Source of the DNA: JANWZL01 sp041640815
GTDB lineage: Bacteria; Pseudomonadota; Gammaproteobacteria; Burkholderiales; Thiobacillaceae
NCBI GenBank assembly: GCA_041640815.1
Contig: JBEPZO010000004.1
Span: 1-64,000, forward strand
Length of the DNA stretch: 64,000 nt
Direction: 5' to 3'
Below are positions 1 to 7,342 of this stretch, piece by piece. The translations under genes and the position numbers were made by a program. A model generated the notes under the pieces. The model had not been told where the DNA came from. It worked only from the letters and a program-made list of their open reading frames with translations, and did not search any database. Numbering within the stretch: position 1 is the stretch's first letter; each line of letters begins with the position of its first letter.

Positions 1-392
1 TGCGCTGGGACAGCGCCTATCTGGGCGAACACATGCGCAGCGTCAAAGGGCTGGATGAGGCCGCCATCGCCGAGCGGCGCGAGCGCATCCGCAGCTTTCA
101 GCAGCACGACTTCCGGTTGCTGGATCGACCCGAGGCCTTGTTCGAATGGGCCTGTCGCCAGACCTACCTGGCCCTGGCCAACATGATGACGATCGCCGCT
201 TTGCTGGGCATCGATTCCTGTCCCTGCGAGGGGTTCAACCGCCGCGATGCCGAGGCCGTGCTCGCCCAGCATGGCTTGCTGGAGCAGTCCGTGTGGGGCT
301 TGGCGGTGATGGTCTCCTTCGGCTATCGCGTCAAGGAGCCGCCGGCCAAGACCCGCTGGCCGCGCGAATACGTGGTGCAATGGGTCGGCTAG
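1..392 (+). CDS. Nitroreductase family protein, C-terminal part
   Basis: The frame is open from the window edge (first full codon at base 3) to a TAG at 390-392, so the start lies outside. The roughly 130 visible residues match the C-terminal half of FMN-dependent NAD(P)H nitroreductases of the NfsB type. They include a helix with TYLALANMM, a GIDSCPCEGF segment, and the family-typical ending with FGYR, KTRWPREYV and WVG. Members reduce nitroaromatics or quinones using flavin in the cytoplasm; the true substrate here is unknown. A 47-base gap separates it from the next gene. Confidence 0.85.
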   Translation, partial: RWDSAYLGEHMRSVKGLDEAAIAERRERIRSFQQHDFRLLDRPEALFEWACRQTYLALANMMTIAALLGIDSCPCEGFNRRDAEAVLAQHGLLEQSVWGLAVMVSFGYRVKEPPAKTRWPREYVVQWVG

Positions 393-439
393 GCGGAGGG
401 TAGGGCGATGGGCCCCCCTAGCTCCTCATCCACGCCGCA

Positions 440-1940
440 GTGCGCACGGAGGTGCCGTTTCGCCTGGTCTTCGCCGATGGCAGCAAATATCGCCACGGCG
501 AGGCAGAACTCGCCTTCAGCCTGAGCTTCCGCAATCGCCGGGCGAGCTGGCGGGTCTTGCTCTACGGCCACACCGGCTTGCTGGAGGCCTACTGGGCGGG
601 AGTACCTCTACCGATGACGCACGCCGACAAGGTCGCGCGACTGGCCGAGGCGCTGCGGGCAGAAAACAGCGCCGCCCCCCTCGGGCTGGCCAAGGACACC
701 TCCAACCTGTTCCGCGATCGGGCTGAGCTGCCCAAACGCCGCCTGGACGTGCGCGGCTTCAACGAGGTGCTGGCGGTCGATGCCGCCGCCGGCTGGGTGG
801 AGGCCGAGGGCATGGTCACCTACGAGCGTCTGGTCGACGCCTGTCTGCCGCATGGTGTGATGCCCGCGGTGGTGCCGCAGCTGAAATCGATTACCCTCGG
901 CGGGGCGGCTGCCGGGGTGGGCATCGAGGCCGCGTCGTTCAGATACGGCCTGGTACACGAGACCCTGCGAGCTGGAGGTGCTGCTGCCCGACGGTCGTGT
1001 GGTCGTCGCCAGCGCGGACAACGAATACGCCGATCTGTTCTTCGCCTTTCCCAATTCCTACGGCACCCTGGGCTATGCCCTGAAGCTCAAGGCGAAGACA
1101 GTACCGGTCAAACCCTATGTGCGGCTTAACCACACCCGTCACGACGACCGCCAGGCCCTGTTCGCCGACCTCGAGCGGCGATGCGGCGGCGGGGCCGACT
1201 TCATCGACGCCGTGGTGTTCGGCCCGGAAGAGGCGGTGATCACCGAGGGGTTTTTCGCCGAGACGGCGCCCTATCTGAGCGACTATAGCTACGAAAAAAT
1301 CTATTACCGCAGCCTGCGGCAGCGCAGCGAGGACTACCTCACGGTGCGCGACTTCATCTGGCGCTGGGACACCGACTGGTTCTGGTGCTCCAAGAACCTG
1401 GGGCTGCAAAACCTGCTCCTGCGCCGCCTGGCCGGCCGCAAGCGGCTCAATTCCGTGTTCTATACCCAGATCATGCGGCTCAACAGCCGCTGGGGGCTGA
1501 CCCGCCGCCTCGACCGGCTGCTGGGGTTGCACCGCGAATCGGTGATCCAGGATGTGGACATCCCCATTGAGCGGGCGGCCGAGTTCCTCGACTTTTTGCT
1601 GCGCGACATCGGCATCCTGCCGATCTGGCTCTGCCCCATCCGGCCGCAGGGGCGGCGCTTCACCCTCTACCCGATGGCGCCGGGCAGCTTGTACGTCAAC
1701 TTCGGCTTCTGGGACGTGGTGCGCCGCCGCCAACCCTTTCCGCCCGGCCATCACAACCGGCTCGTCGAGCTCAAGGTGGCCGAGCTGGGTGGGATCAAGT
1801 CCCTCTACTCGGAGGCCTATTACCCGCCGGACGAGTTCTGGCAGCACTATGGCGGCGCTGCCTACCGGGCGCTCAAGGCCAAGTACGACCCACACGGCCG
1901 TCTGCCCGATTTGTACCAGAAGGTGGTTCTGCGCCATTGA
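440..1940 (+). pseudogene. FAD-linked oxidoreductase, frameshifted, with a CFA-synthase-like N-terminal remnant
   Basis: Two frames together give one protein. The first frame (440 onward) carries the FAD-binding domain and reads to VHET at about 964. The second continues with CELEVLLPDG to the stop at 1938-1940. One surplus C in the CCC at 963-965 explains the break, so this is either a one-base insertion or a sequencing error. The rest matches DIMINUTO/DWF1-like FAD-linked oxidases, ending in YDPHGRLPDLYQKVV. The first ~58 residues (GTG 440 to about 613) resemble the N-terminus of a cyclopropane-fatty-acid synthase family methyltransferase (GHTGLLEAYWAG). The oxidoreductase proper probably began at ATG 614. 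Known family members include the oxidoreductase half of 10-methyl fatty acid synthesis (TmsA); that role here is inference. Confidence 0.75.
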
Positions 1941-1968
1941 GTCAGCCAGCCGGTGCCGCGCCCTTTCC

Positions 1969-1986
1969 GCACGCTGCACAGCGTGC
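1969..1986. terminator. Hairpin downstream of the FAD oxidoreductase
   Basis: A perfect 7-bp stem (GCACGCT / AGCGTGC) with a 4-base loop lies 28 bases after the oxidoreductase stop. No T-run follows, so it is only a possible terminator or mRNA-stabilising hairpin. Confidence 0.3.
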
Positions 1987-2026
1987 GCCTCGAGTGTCGC
2001 GCCATGGCCTACCTGCCCCACCCACT

Positions 2027-2150
2027 CTTCCCCGGCCACGTTGGGCGCTAGCTCTCGCCCAGGTGCTTTGGCCCTGCCTGCGACCGTCTCGCTCAAGGCT
2101 ACCTCGCTCATGCGCTTCGCGTCTTGCCGCGTCCTAAGGGCCAATCTGGG
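2027..2150 (+). repeat. Dispersed intergenic repeat, copy 1
   Basis: This ~125-base stretch can be aligned by eye with 33276-33395. Shared blocks include CGGCCA, CCAGGT, CTGCGAC, GCTCATGCG, CCGCG and CAATCTG in the same order and at nearly the same spacing. Neither copy lies in a convincing gene. Function is unknown. Confidence 0.45.
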
Positions 2151-2302
2151 TTTAAGTCTTTTTGCGCCATCAAGGAAGATCTGGCTTAAAGCCAGGCGCT
2201 TCTCTTAGCCATACCATATAGTCCGCCTGCAGGTCCGTTGCCGAACGGTGTGACACTCACGCGCCTAGGGCTCGGATCCCGGTAGCTAGGGGTTGCCATT
2301 TA

Positions 2303-2323
2303 AAATGATAACTATTATCATTT
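2303..2323. promoter_or_regulatory. Fur box upstream of the small protein/DUF2325/hemP/tonB/exbBD operon
   Basis: The site is a near-perfect inverted repeat, AAATGATAA-CTA-TTATCATTT, closely matching the classical Fur operator. It lies about 140 bases ahead of the first likely start (2465) and implies repression of the whole unit by Fe2+-Fur. Confidence 0.85.
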
Positions 2324-2404
2324 GTGAATCTCGACCGCGCCAGGCACACATCCCGATGTGTCTGCGCTGACGGTCGGACCAGCCGCCAGCCATGCCCAGA
2401 CCGG

Positions 2405-2415
2405 GCCAGCCAGCC
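2405..2415 (+). repeat. CCAGCCAGCC leader motif
   Basis: GCCAGCCAGCC lies 50 bases before ATG 2465, between the Fur box and the first gene. The same motif recurs in five other leaders of this island. Confidence 0.5.
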
Positions 2416-2464
2416 TGAAGTCCCTGCCGGTGATGTCGGCATTCGTGTTGGAAAGGACCTTGGC

Positions 2465-2761
2465 ATGGAAGTGGATCAAGCGAACAGACACCCGCCTTGT
2501 GGCGATCTGTACCGTGCAGCATCCGCCGAACCTGACGGCATGCCACAAGCCGCCTGTCTTGATGACCGCATGCGCTCCCTGCTCACCGCCAGCCGCCTGC
2601 ACGCCAAGCACGCTAGGTTGTTACTGGAGCGGGCCGAGGCCGATGGCTTCGGCGATGAGGCGCAACAGATGCGCTTTCAGCGCATGAGTGAGCATTTACG
2701 GCAGGGCGACCTGTCCGGCCTTGCCACCCGGCTGGAGGGTAGGGGGGTGACATATGTGTGA
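2465..2761 (+). CDS. Small helical protein of unknown function, first gene of the hemP-tonB operon
   Basis: No family recognised. A start at ATG 2465 gives 98 residues; an open frame extends upstream to 2324, but that would begin almost on the Fur box. The C-terminal half is charged and predicted helical (SLLTASRLHAKHARLLLERA). There is no signal peptide or membrane segment. Its pattern resembles three other small proteins of the island (6641, 25785 and 26216), each also placed near a Fur box. Its stop overlaps the start of the DUF2325 gene, so the two are translationally coupled. A regulatory or heme/iron-related role is inferred from position only. Confidence 0.6.
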   Translation: MEVDQANRHPPCGDLYRAASAEPDGMPQAACLDDRMRSLLTASRLHAKHARLLLERAEADGFGDEAQQMRFQRMSEHLRQGDLSGLATRLEGRGVTYV

Positions 2762-4085
2762 GCGGCATCGCCTGAGCGCCGTCGTGCGCGCCATGTTCAC
2801 AGCGGCGCCGGAAACGGCACCAGAAGCATCCGCACCGGCGGCGCTGACTGCGTCCACGGCCGCCCTGGCCCGGCGCCGCAGACGCCTATGGGAGCTGGAA
2901 GAAAAACACCACTGCCCGTTAGTGGGCTGTTGCCTCAGCCTGGCGGAGCTCAAGAAGCTCGCTCGCCAAGGCGGTTTTCGGGGTGAGCGCCTAGACGCCT
3001 ACCGCCTGCATGTAGAGGCCGTATCTCTGGCTGGTACGCACAACGCCGTCGCACAGCGTATGCAGGCCATGCTGGAGCGCAAATACGCCGCCTGGGTCAA
3101 GCGCTTTGCCGCCCTGACCACGGATGCTCAGGTGCGCGAGAGCTGGCGGGAACATTTCGATCGCGGCGATGTGGCTGGCGCCATGTGGGCGGCCCTCACC
3201 CATCCGGCGGCCAGTGAGCAAACGCGAAACTGCATCTATGCCGATGTGCACATGCTCTCCCATCAACTCGTGGCTGGGCAAATGGAAGCGATGCGCCGCC
3301 TGGCCCACTTGGAACAGGAGCATGCGCAGCTTGCTGCACGTCTGGCCGAGCAGTCGCGGCGGCATGCCGAGTCGATGGCCGAGGCACGTGCGCGACAACA
3401 GGCGCTCGAAGAGGACAACCGCCAGCTGCGAGCAGAATTACATGACACGGAAAGTGTTAAGGAGCGGCTACAACGCTACGAAACCGGGCAAGTGATTGTC
3501 GACATGGGGCGACGCCTGCTCATGCTGGAGGCGGCCAACGCCGAGCTCCGCCAGAAAGCTGGCCGTGCCGAGTCGCTGGAGCAAGAGTTGAAAAGCCTAA
3601 AGGCCGAACTTTTGCGTCTCAGGCAAGAGCGGGACGCTGCGGTGAGCGAGCGCGATGCCCTCGAACGCATCTATCTCTCCGACGGGGCATCGCTTGAAGC
3701 ATGTACTGGCGATTGCGCCCAGTGCTCGAACACGCTCAGCGTACGCTGTGTCCTTTGCGTAGGCGGACGCACCGCCTTGCTGGCGCACTATCGCAAGCTC
3801 GCCGAACGCCTCGGTATACGCCTCATCCACCACGACGGCGGGCGCGAAGATGCCCTAAGCCGCCTGCCTGAGCTGCTGAACGTATCAGACGCCGTGATCT
3901 GCCCCACCGACAGCATCAGCCATGCCGCATACGGGCAGCTCAAGCGCCATTGCAAGGCCAACCGCAAGCCTTGTGTGCTGGCCAGGACCTCGGGAATCGC
4001 CGGCTTCGCCGCCGCACTGTCACAGCTGGCCGGCGGGCAGGGCGATGCACGCACTCAATTCCTGCAACTGGATTCACAGCCATGA
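2754..4085 (+). CDS. DUF2325 domain-containing coiled-coil protein
   Basis: This 443-residue protein starts at ATG 2754, behind an AGGGGGG ribosome site. Residues about 40-170 are a helical N-terminal region. Residues about 180-300 form a long Glu/Arg/Leu-rich coiled coil. The C-terminal ~100 residues form the DUF2325 domain (VLCVGGRTALLAHY to AYGQLKRHCKANRKPCV), preceded by a cysteine cluster (CTGDCAQC, CVLC) that could bind metal. DUF2325 proteins are soluble and of unknown function. Here the gene overlaps hemP by ATGA and lies behind a Fur box, which points to a role in heme or iron homeostasis. Confidence 0.85.
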   Translation: MCERHRLSAVVRAMFTAAPETAPEASAPAALTASTAALARRRRRLWELEEKHHCPLVGCCLSLAELKKLARQGGFRGERLDAYRLHVEAVSLAGTHNAVAQRMQAMLERKYAAWVKRFAALTTDAQVRESWREHFDRGDVAGAMWAALTHPAASEQTRNCIYADVHMLSHQLVAGQMEAMRRLAHLEQEHAQLAARLAEQSRRHAESMAEARARQQALEEDNRQLRAELHDTESVKERLQRYETGQVIVDMGRRLLMLEAANAELRQKAGRAESLEQELKSLKAELLRLRQERDAAVSERDALERIYLSDGASLEACTGDCAQCSNTLSVRCVLCVGGRTALLAHYRKLAERLGIRLIHHDGGREDALSRLPELLNVSDAVICPTDSISHAAYGQLKRHCKANRKPCVLARTSGIAGFAAALSQLAGGQGDARTQFLQLDSQP

Positions 4086-4279
4086 CCCACTCGCAGCTTC
4101 CATCGACCAAGGACCAGGGCACTGCGACTACGCCGACGGCGGCGCGCGCGCCGCAACCTCTGGTCATCCCCAGCGACACGCTGTTCCGGTCCGATCGGCG
4201 TGAGGTGGTGATCCTACATGAGGGCCACGCCTATCGCCTACGTCTGACGCGGCAGAACAAACTGATCCTGACCAAATGA
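4082..4279 (+). CDS. hemP: Hemin uptake protein HemP
   Basis: This 65-residue protein starts at ATG 4082, overlapping the preceding stop. A longer in-frame ORF upstream is only a shadow of the DUF2325 gene. The C-terminal half carries the HemP/HmuP signature: LFRSDRREVVILHEG followed by YRLRLTRQNKLILTK. HemP homologues are small cytoplasmic proteins encoded with heme receptors. In rhizobia and Burkholderia-type bacteria they help activate heme-receptor expression. The ATGA overlap with tonB and the upstream Fur box make this the best single marker that the island handles heme. Confidence 0.9.
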   Translation: MTHSQLPSTKDQGTATTPTAARAPQPLVIPSDTLFRSDRREVVILHEGHAYRLRLTRQNKLILTK

Positions 4280-5145
4280 ACACGCTTGTCTGCGAAGCCA
4301 TCGAGGGGGAATATGCCAAGGTCCAGCGAGCCGCTATGCCGCTTGCGGGCGGCGCCTTGGCGCGCACCGGTAGCATGCGCTTCGGCACGCGGCCTGAATT
4401 GCAGCCTCCCGCTCTCCTGCAGGAAAGCAGGCGTATGCGTTGGATCTGGCTGTTTCCTGTCATTGGCACTCACGCACTCGCCGTTCACCTTTTGTGGTCC
4501 ATGTCGCCGACGTCGCGTGAAGTCATGCCGCCTACCCCGGTGCTGGTCAGGATCATCAGCCCGGTGTCGGCGCCCAAGAAGGAAACTCCATCCGACCCTC
4601 TGCCACCGCGTCGGCGTGTCGCACCGTCCAGGTCTCAGGCGTCGCCGCCCGCTCTTGCTACGCCCGTGCCGTCGTTGGCAACGACGCCGTTGCCGTTGGA
4701 GTCGGAACCCACGCCCGTCGTCCCGCCCCAGTCTAGGCCACTGTCGCCAGAGCTCGGGCCCGTGCCTGTAGCACCGTCGCTGCCGGTGCCAAGCCCGGAA
4801 CCCTCCGCCGCAGTGGCTGCCGCCGCGCCAGCTGCGCCCCCGGCACCGCGCGCCGAACCCATACAAGCGCCGCGCTTCGACGCCGATTATCTGGACAACC
4901 CCGCGCCCGCTTACCCGGCCCTATCGCGACGGTTAGGCGAGCAGGGCCGGGTGCTGCTGCGCGTGTTCGTGAACGCAGATGGCAGCGCCGCGCAGGTGGA
5001 GATCCGCGAGAGCAGCGGCTTCGAGCGGCTCGACCGCGCAGCGCGCGAGGCGGTCGCGCGTTGGCGCTTCGTGCCGGCGCGCCAGGGCGACCGGCCGGTG
5101 GCGGCCTGGGTGTTGGTGCCCATTTCATTCAATCTGAGGAGTTGA
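4276..5145 (+). CDS. tonB: Energy transducer TonB
   Basis: This 289-residue protein starts at ATG 4276 (overlap with hemP). A second in-frame ATG at 4435 would remove an unusual ~53-residue stretch before the membrane anchor. A single transmembrane helix lies near residues 54-75 (WLFPVIGTHALAVHLLW). A long Pro/Ala/Val-rich periplasmic spacer follows (about 85-195). The C-terminal TonB domain (about 200-289) includes PAPAYPALSRRLGEQGRVLL and ends NLRS. It transmits ExbB-ExbD energy to outer-membrane receptors. Its place between hemP and exbB suggests a TonB dedicated to heme or iron receptors. Confidence 0.93.
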   Translation: MNTLVCEAIEGEYAKVQRAAMPLAGGALARTGSMRFGTRPELQPPALLQESRRMRWIWLFPVIGTHALAVHLLWSMSPTSREVMPPTPVLVRIISPVSAPKKETPSDPLPPRRRVAPSRSQASPPALATPVPSLATTPLPLESEPTPVVPPQSRPLSPELGPVPVAPSLPVPSPEPSAAVAAAAPAAPPAPRAEPIQAPRFDADYLDNPAPAYPALSRRLGEQGRVLLRVFVNADGSAAQVEIRESSGFERLDRAAREAVARWRFVPARQGDRPVAAWVLVPISFNLRS

Positions 5146-5150
5146 CGAGC

Positions 5151-5906
5151 ATGGAACAGGAAACCTTGGGCCTCGCCCATTTCATCAGCCAGGCCGACGG
5201 TGTCGCGCACTTTGTGCTGGCCGTGTTGCTGCTGATGTCTATTGCCACCTGGTATCTGATCGCTACCAAGACCTGGGGCTACTGGCGTATGCGCCAGCGC
5301 GGGCGCGATTTTTTGCGGCGTTTCTGGGATGCGCCCGACCTCGACGCGGTGGCGGCCGATCTGCACCGGCATGGCATACACGACCCGTTTTCGCATTTGA
5401 CGAGCCACGCCCTGCGCGCGCTGGAACACTACCGTCATCGCAACGGCGCCCGGCTCATCGAGGCCGGCACGGCGGACGAATTCCTCACCCGTGCCCTGCG
5501 CCGAGCCATCGAACAGGACACCGCGCGCCTGGAATATGGCCACACGGTGCTTGCCTCAGTGGCCTCCAGCGCGCCTTTCATCGGTCTTTTCGGCACGGTC
5601 TGGGGTATCTACCACGCCCTGCTGGCCATCGGCCTATCCGGCCAGGGCACGCTTGATAAGGTCGCCGGGCCGGTGGGCGAGGCATTGATCATGACCGCGC
5701 TGGGGCTCGCCGTGGCCATTCCGGCGGTGCTCGCCTACAACGCTTTCACGCGCGCCAATCGCTTGATCTTGGCCGAACTGGATGGCTTCGCGCATGACCT
5801 GTTCGCCTTCCTTTCCACCGGCAACCGCAGCGCGCCCCCTTTAGCGCGCGATGCCCGCGCATATGAACCACGCGCCGAGGTGCGCGTGGCGACGGAGGGC
5901 GCGTGA
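5151..5906 (+). CDS. exbB: TonB-system proton channel subunit ExbB
   Basis: The protein has 251 residues from ATG 5151, preceded by GAGGAG about 10 bases upstream; a longer upstream frame overlaps tonB and is rejected. An N-terminal membrane helix (FVLAVLLLMSIATWYLIA) is followed by a cytoplasmic region and two more helices. These contain the MotA/TolQ/ExbB signature (SSAPFIGLFGTVWGIYHAL and GEALIMTALGLAVAIPAV). With ExbD it uses the proton motive force to drive TonB. The order tonB-exbB-exbD with tight spacing indicates one operon. Confidence 0.95.
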   Translation: MEQETLGLAHFISQADGVAHFVLAVLLLMSIATWYLIATKTWGYWRMRQRGRDFLRRFWDAPDLDAVAADLHRHGIHDPFSHLTSHALRALEHYRHRNGARLIEAGTADEFLTRALRRAIEQDTARLEYGHTVLASVASSAPFIGLFGTVWGIYHALLAIGLSGQGTLDKVAGPVGEALIMTALGLAVAIPAVLAYNAFTRANRLILAELDGFAHDLFAFLSTGNRSAPPLARDARAYEPRAEVRVATEGA

Positions 5907-6328
5907 TGGCATTCGGCGGATTCTCGGCCAACCGCACCGGTCAGCCGATGGCGGAGATCAACATGATCCCGCTCATCGACGTGATGCTGGTGCTGCTCAT
6001 CATCTTCATCATCACCGCGCCGCTGCTCACCCATGCCGTGAAGATCGACCTGCCCAAGGCCAGCAGCCAGATTAACGTGGCCGATCGGGAGTACATCCAG
6101 CTCTCCATCGATGCTGCCGGCAACGTGTACTGGAACGGTGAGCCGCTGGGTGAGCACGCATGGCGTGCGCGCATGGCCGCCGCCGCCAAGCTCGATCCGC
6201 AGCCGGAACTGCATCTGCGCGCCGATGGCGAGATCGCCTACAAGCGCGTGGTGACGGTGATGTCCGACGCCGCGCGTGCCGGGTTGACGCGCATCGGTTT
6301 CATCACCGACCCGCGCGAAACACCTTAG
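5906..6328 (+). CDS. exbD: TonB-system proton channel subunit ExbD
   Basis: This 140-residue protein starts at ATG 5906, whose A is the last base of the exbB TGA. One N-terminal transmembrane helix (INMIPLIDVMLVLLIIFII) carries the proton-channel aspartate at residue 25. A periplasmic ExbD domain follows, with LHLRADGEIAYKRVVTVM. It partners ExbB and TonB. The same NLID/PLID helix pattern recurs in the DUF2149 protein at 16238, which is relevant to the chelatase motor proposed below. Confidence 0.95.
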   Translation: MAFGGFSANRTGQPMAEINMIPLIDVMLVLLIIFIITAPLLTHAVKIDLPKASSQINVADREYIQLSIDAAGNVYWNGEPLGEHAWRARMAAAAKLDPQPELHLRADGEIAYKRVVTVMSDAARAGLTRIGFITDPRETP

Positions 6329-6382
6329 CCCTACCCCAAGCCCTCCCCTGCTCCTGGGCGAGGGGCAAAGGAAACCTCGCAA

Positions 6383-6392
6383 GCCAGCCAGC
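6383..6392 (+). repeat. CCAGCCAGC leader motif
   Basis: GCCAGCCAGC lies 29 bases before ATG 6421, in the gap after exbD. It is the same motif as in the leaders at 2405, 7270, 17049, 25616 and 26539. Confidence 0.45.
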
Positions 6393-6420
6393 GCTTTTTT
6401 GTGACAAGAGAGGACTATCG

Positions 6421-6561
6421 ATGCAAGCGAAGAAGAAGCGACTGGCTGTGGCTATTGACTCCGGCTTCCGTGGCACGCAGATGGATCGCGTGAAATACAC
6501 GCGCGAACTGCTGGAAACGCCGCGTTTGATCACCGTGCATCCGGAATGCAACAAGAGATGA
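6421..6561 (+). CDS. Possible 46-residue protein downstream of exbD
   Basis: No family recognised. ATG 6421 follows an AGAGAGGA ribosome site and opens a 46-codon frame rich in Lys and Arg (starts MQAKKKRLAV, ends HPECNKR). It sits 92 bases after exbD and just before the next Fur box. The CCAGCCAGC leader motif ahead of it, shared with known receptor genes, supports expression. No membrane segment or signal peptide. Confidence 0.45.
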   Translation: MQAKKKRLAVAIDSGFRGTQMDRVKYTRELLETPRLITVHPECNKR

Positions 6562-6587
6562 ATGAGTTTTTGCTTTACTTTTTATAT

Positions 6588-6606
6588 GAGAATGATTATC
6601 ATTGGC
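6588..6606. promoter_or_regulatory. Fur box upstream of the receptor/CobN-like operon
   Basis: GAGAATGATTATCATTGGC agrees with the 19-base Fur consensus at 15 positions by my count. It stands 34 bases before ATG 6641 and probably overlaps the promoter of the unit running through the CobN-like gene. Confidence 0.8.
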
Positions 6607-6640
6607 GTAGATGCAATCACTTGCTCAGGAGCCCTTACCT

Positions 6641-6955
6641 ATGAATATCATTGATACCATTGTTCCCCTCAAATCTATCTGTGAACAGACGCCCGCCCGC
6701 ATGGTCGCTGGTGCCCTGGCGCATCTTGCGCGTCACATGGAAACCGGTTGCCAGCGTTCGGCATATCTTGCCGCCATGTTGCTTGAACAGATTGCCAACG
6801 ATGCAGAGGCGGATGAACACCTACGTCGCCATGCCCGTGAACTGGTCGAGATTCTCGATCGCGAGGGTGAAAATGGCTTGTCCACGTATGGAACGACTGA
6901 CGATCGCACAGTATTGGCAAGCGATGCGCAACGCGTGCTGAGGGGAGCGCTTTGA
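6641..6955 (+). CDS. Small helical protein of unknown function, directly behind a Fur box
   Basis: ATG 6641 (AGGAG upstream) gives 104 residues; an earlier ATG at 6611 is too close to the Fur box. The protein is soluble and helical (LAHLARHMETGCQRSAYLAA, LRRHARELVEILDREGE). It shows the same loose pattern as the small proteins at 25785 and 26216: a leucine-rich helix, then an Asp/His-Pro turn, then LR..(A/C)..L...L. No known family recognised. As first gene of the Fur-controlled unit containing the chelatase, a role in heme or iron handling is likely, but this is inference. Confidence 0.65.
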   Translation: MNIIDTIVPLKSICEQTPARMVAGALAHLARHMETGCQRSAYLAAMLLEQIANDAEADEHLRRHARELVEILDREGENGLSTYGTTDDRTVLASDAQRVLRGAL

Positions 6956-7342
6956 TCGAGTTCCGGTAAAAGACGCGAAGAAGCGCCGCCACAAAAAAAA
7001 GAAAAAAGCACGGCCAGGAGCGCCTTATGGCATCGCTAAGGCAACGACGATGTCAATCTGGTGCGACTTACTGGCCTGTACAACAAACTGTTACGCCGCT
7101 GATCAGAGTGTTGACCCGGTAGTGATTTCACCCCTGACCGGAGCGTCTCATCGGGCGAGAAACCCTTTGTCAGATCGAGAGCCACCCAAGGCGCCTGCAT
7201 CAGCGTGTGCGCCCGAGGCAGCCAACGCTTTACCCCTCGGTCGCGGGATCGCGCAGGGGTTTTTGCTTCGCCAGCCAGCCAGGCCATCGGGCCAGCCAGC
7301 CATTTGCACGACGACAACTGACTGGACCGAAAGGACGACGAA
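6956..7342 (+). promoter_or_regulatory. Leader region before receptor 1, with doubled CCAGCCAGCC motif
   Basis: This 387-base stretch has no convincing gene. It contains two copies of GCCAGCCAGCC (7270-7280 and 7291-7301) 42 bases before the receptor start. A GC-rich segment with GGGGTTTTTG at 7256-7265 could act as a weak terminator or attenuator. No second Fur box was seen, so the receptor is probably read from 6588 or from an unseen promoter here. Confidence 0.4.
7270..7301 (+). repeat. Two CCAGCCAGCC leader motifs
   Basis: Copies at 7270-7280 and 7291-7301, ending 42 bases before ATG 7343 of receptor 1. Confidence 0.5.

Noticed and set aside
939..2144. Long minus-strand open frame (401 codons)
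   Set aside because: It is antisense to a recognisable FAD oxidoreductase; composition is that of a GC-rich shadow frame and no domain fits.
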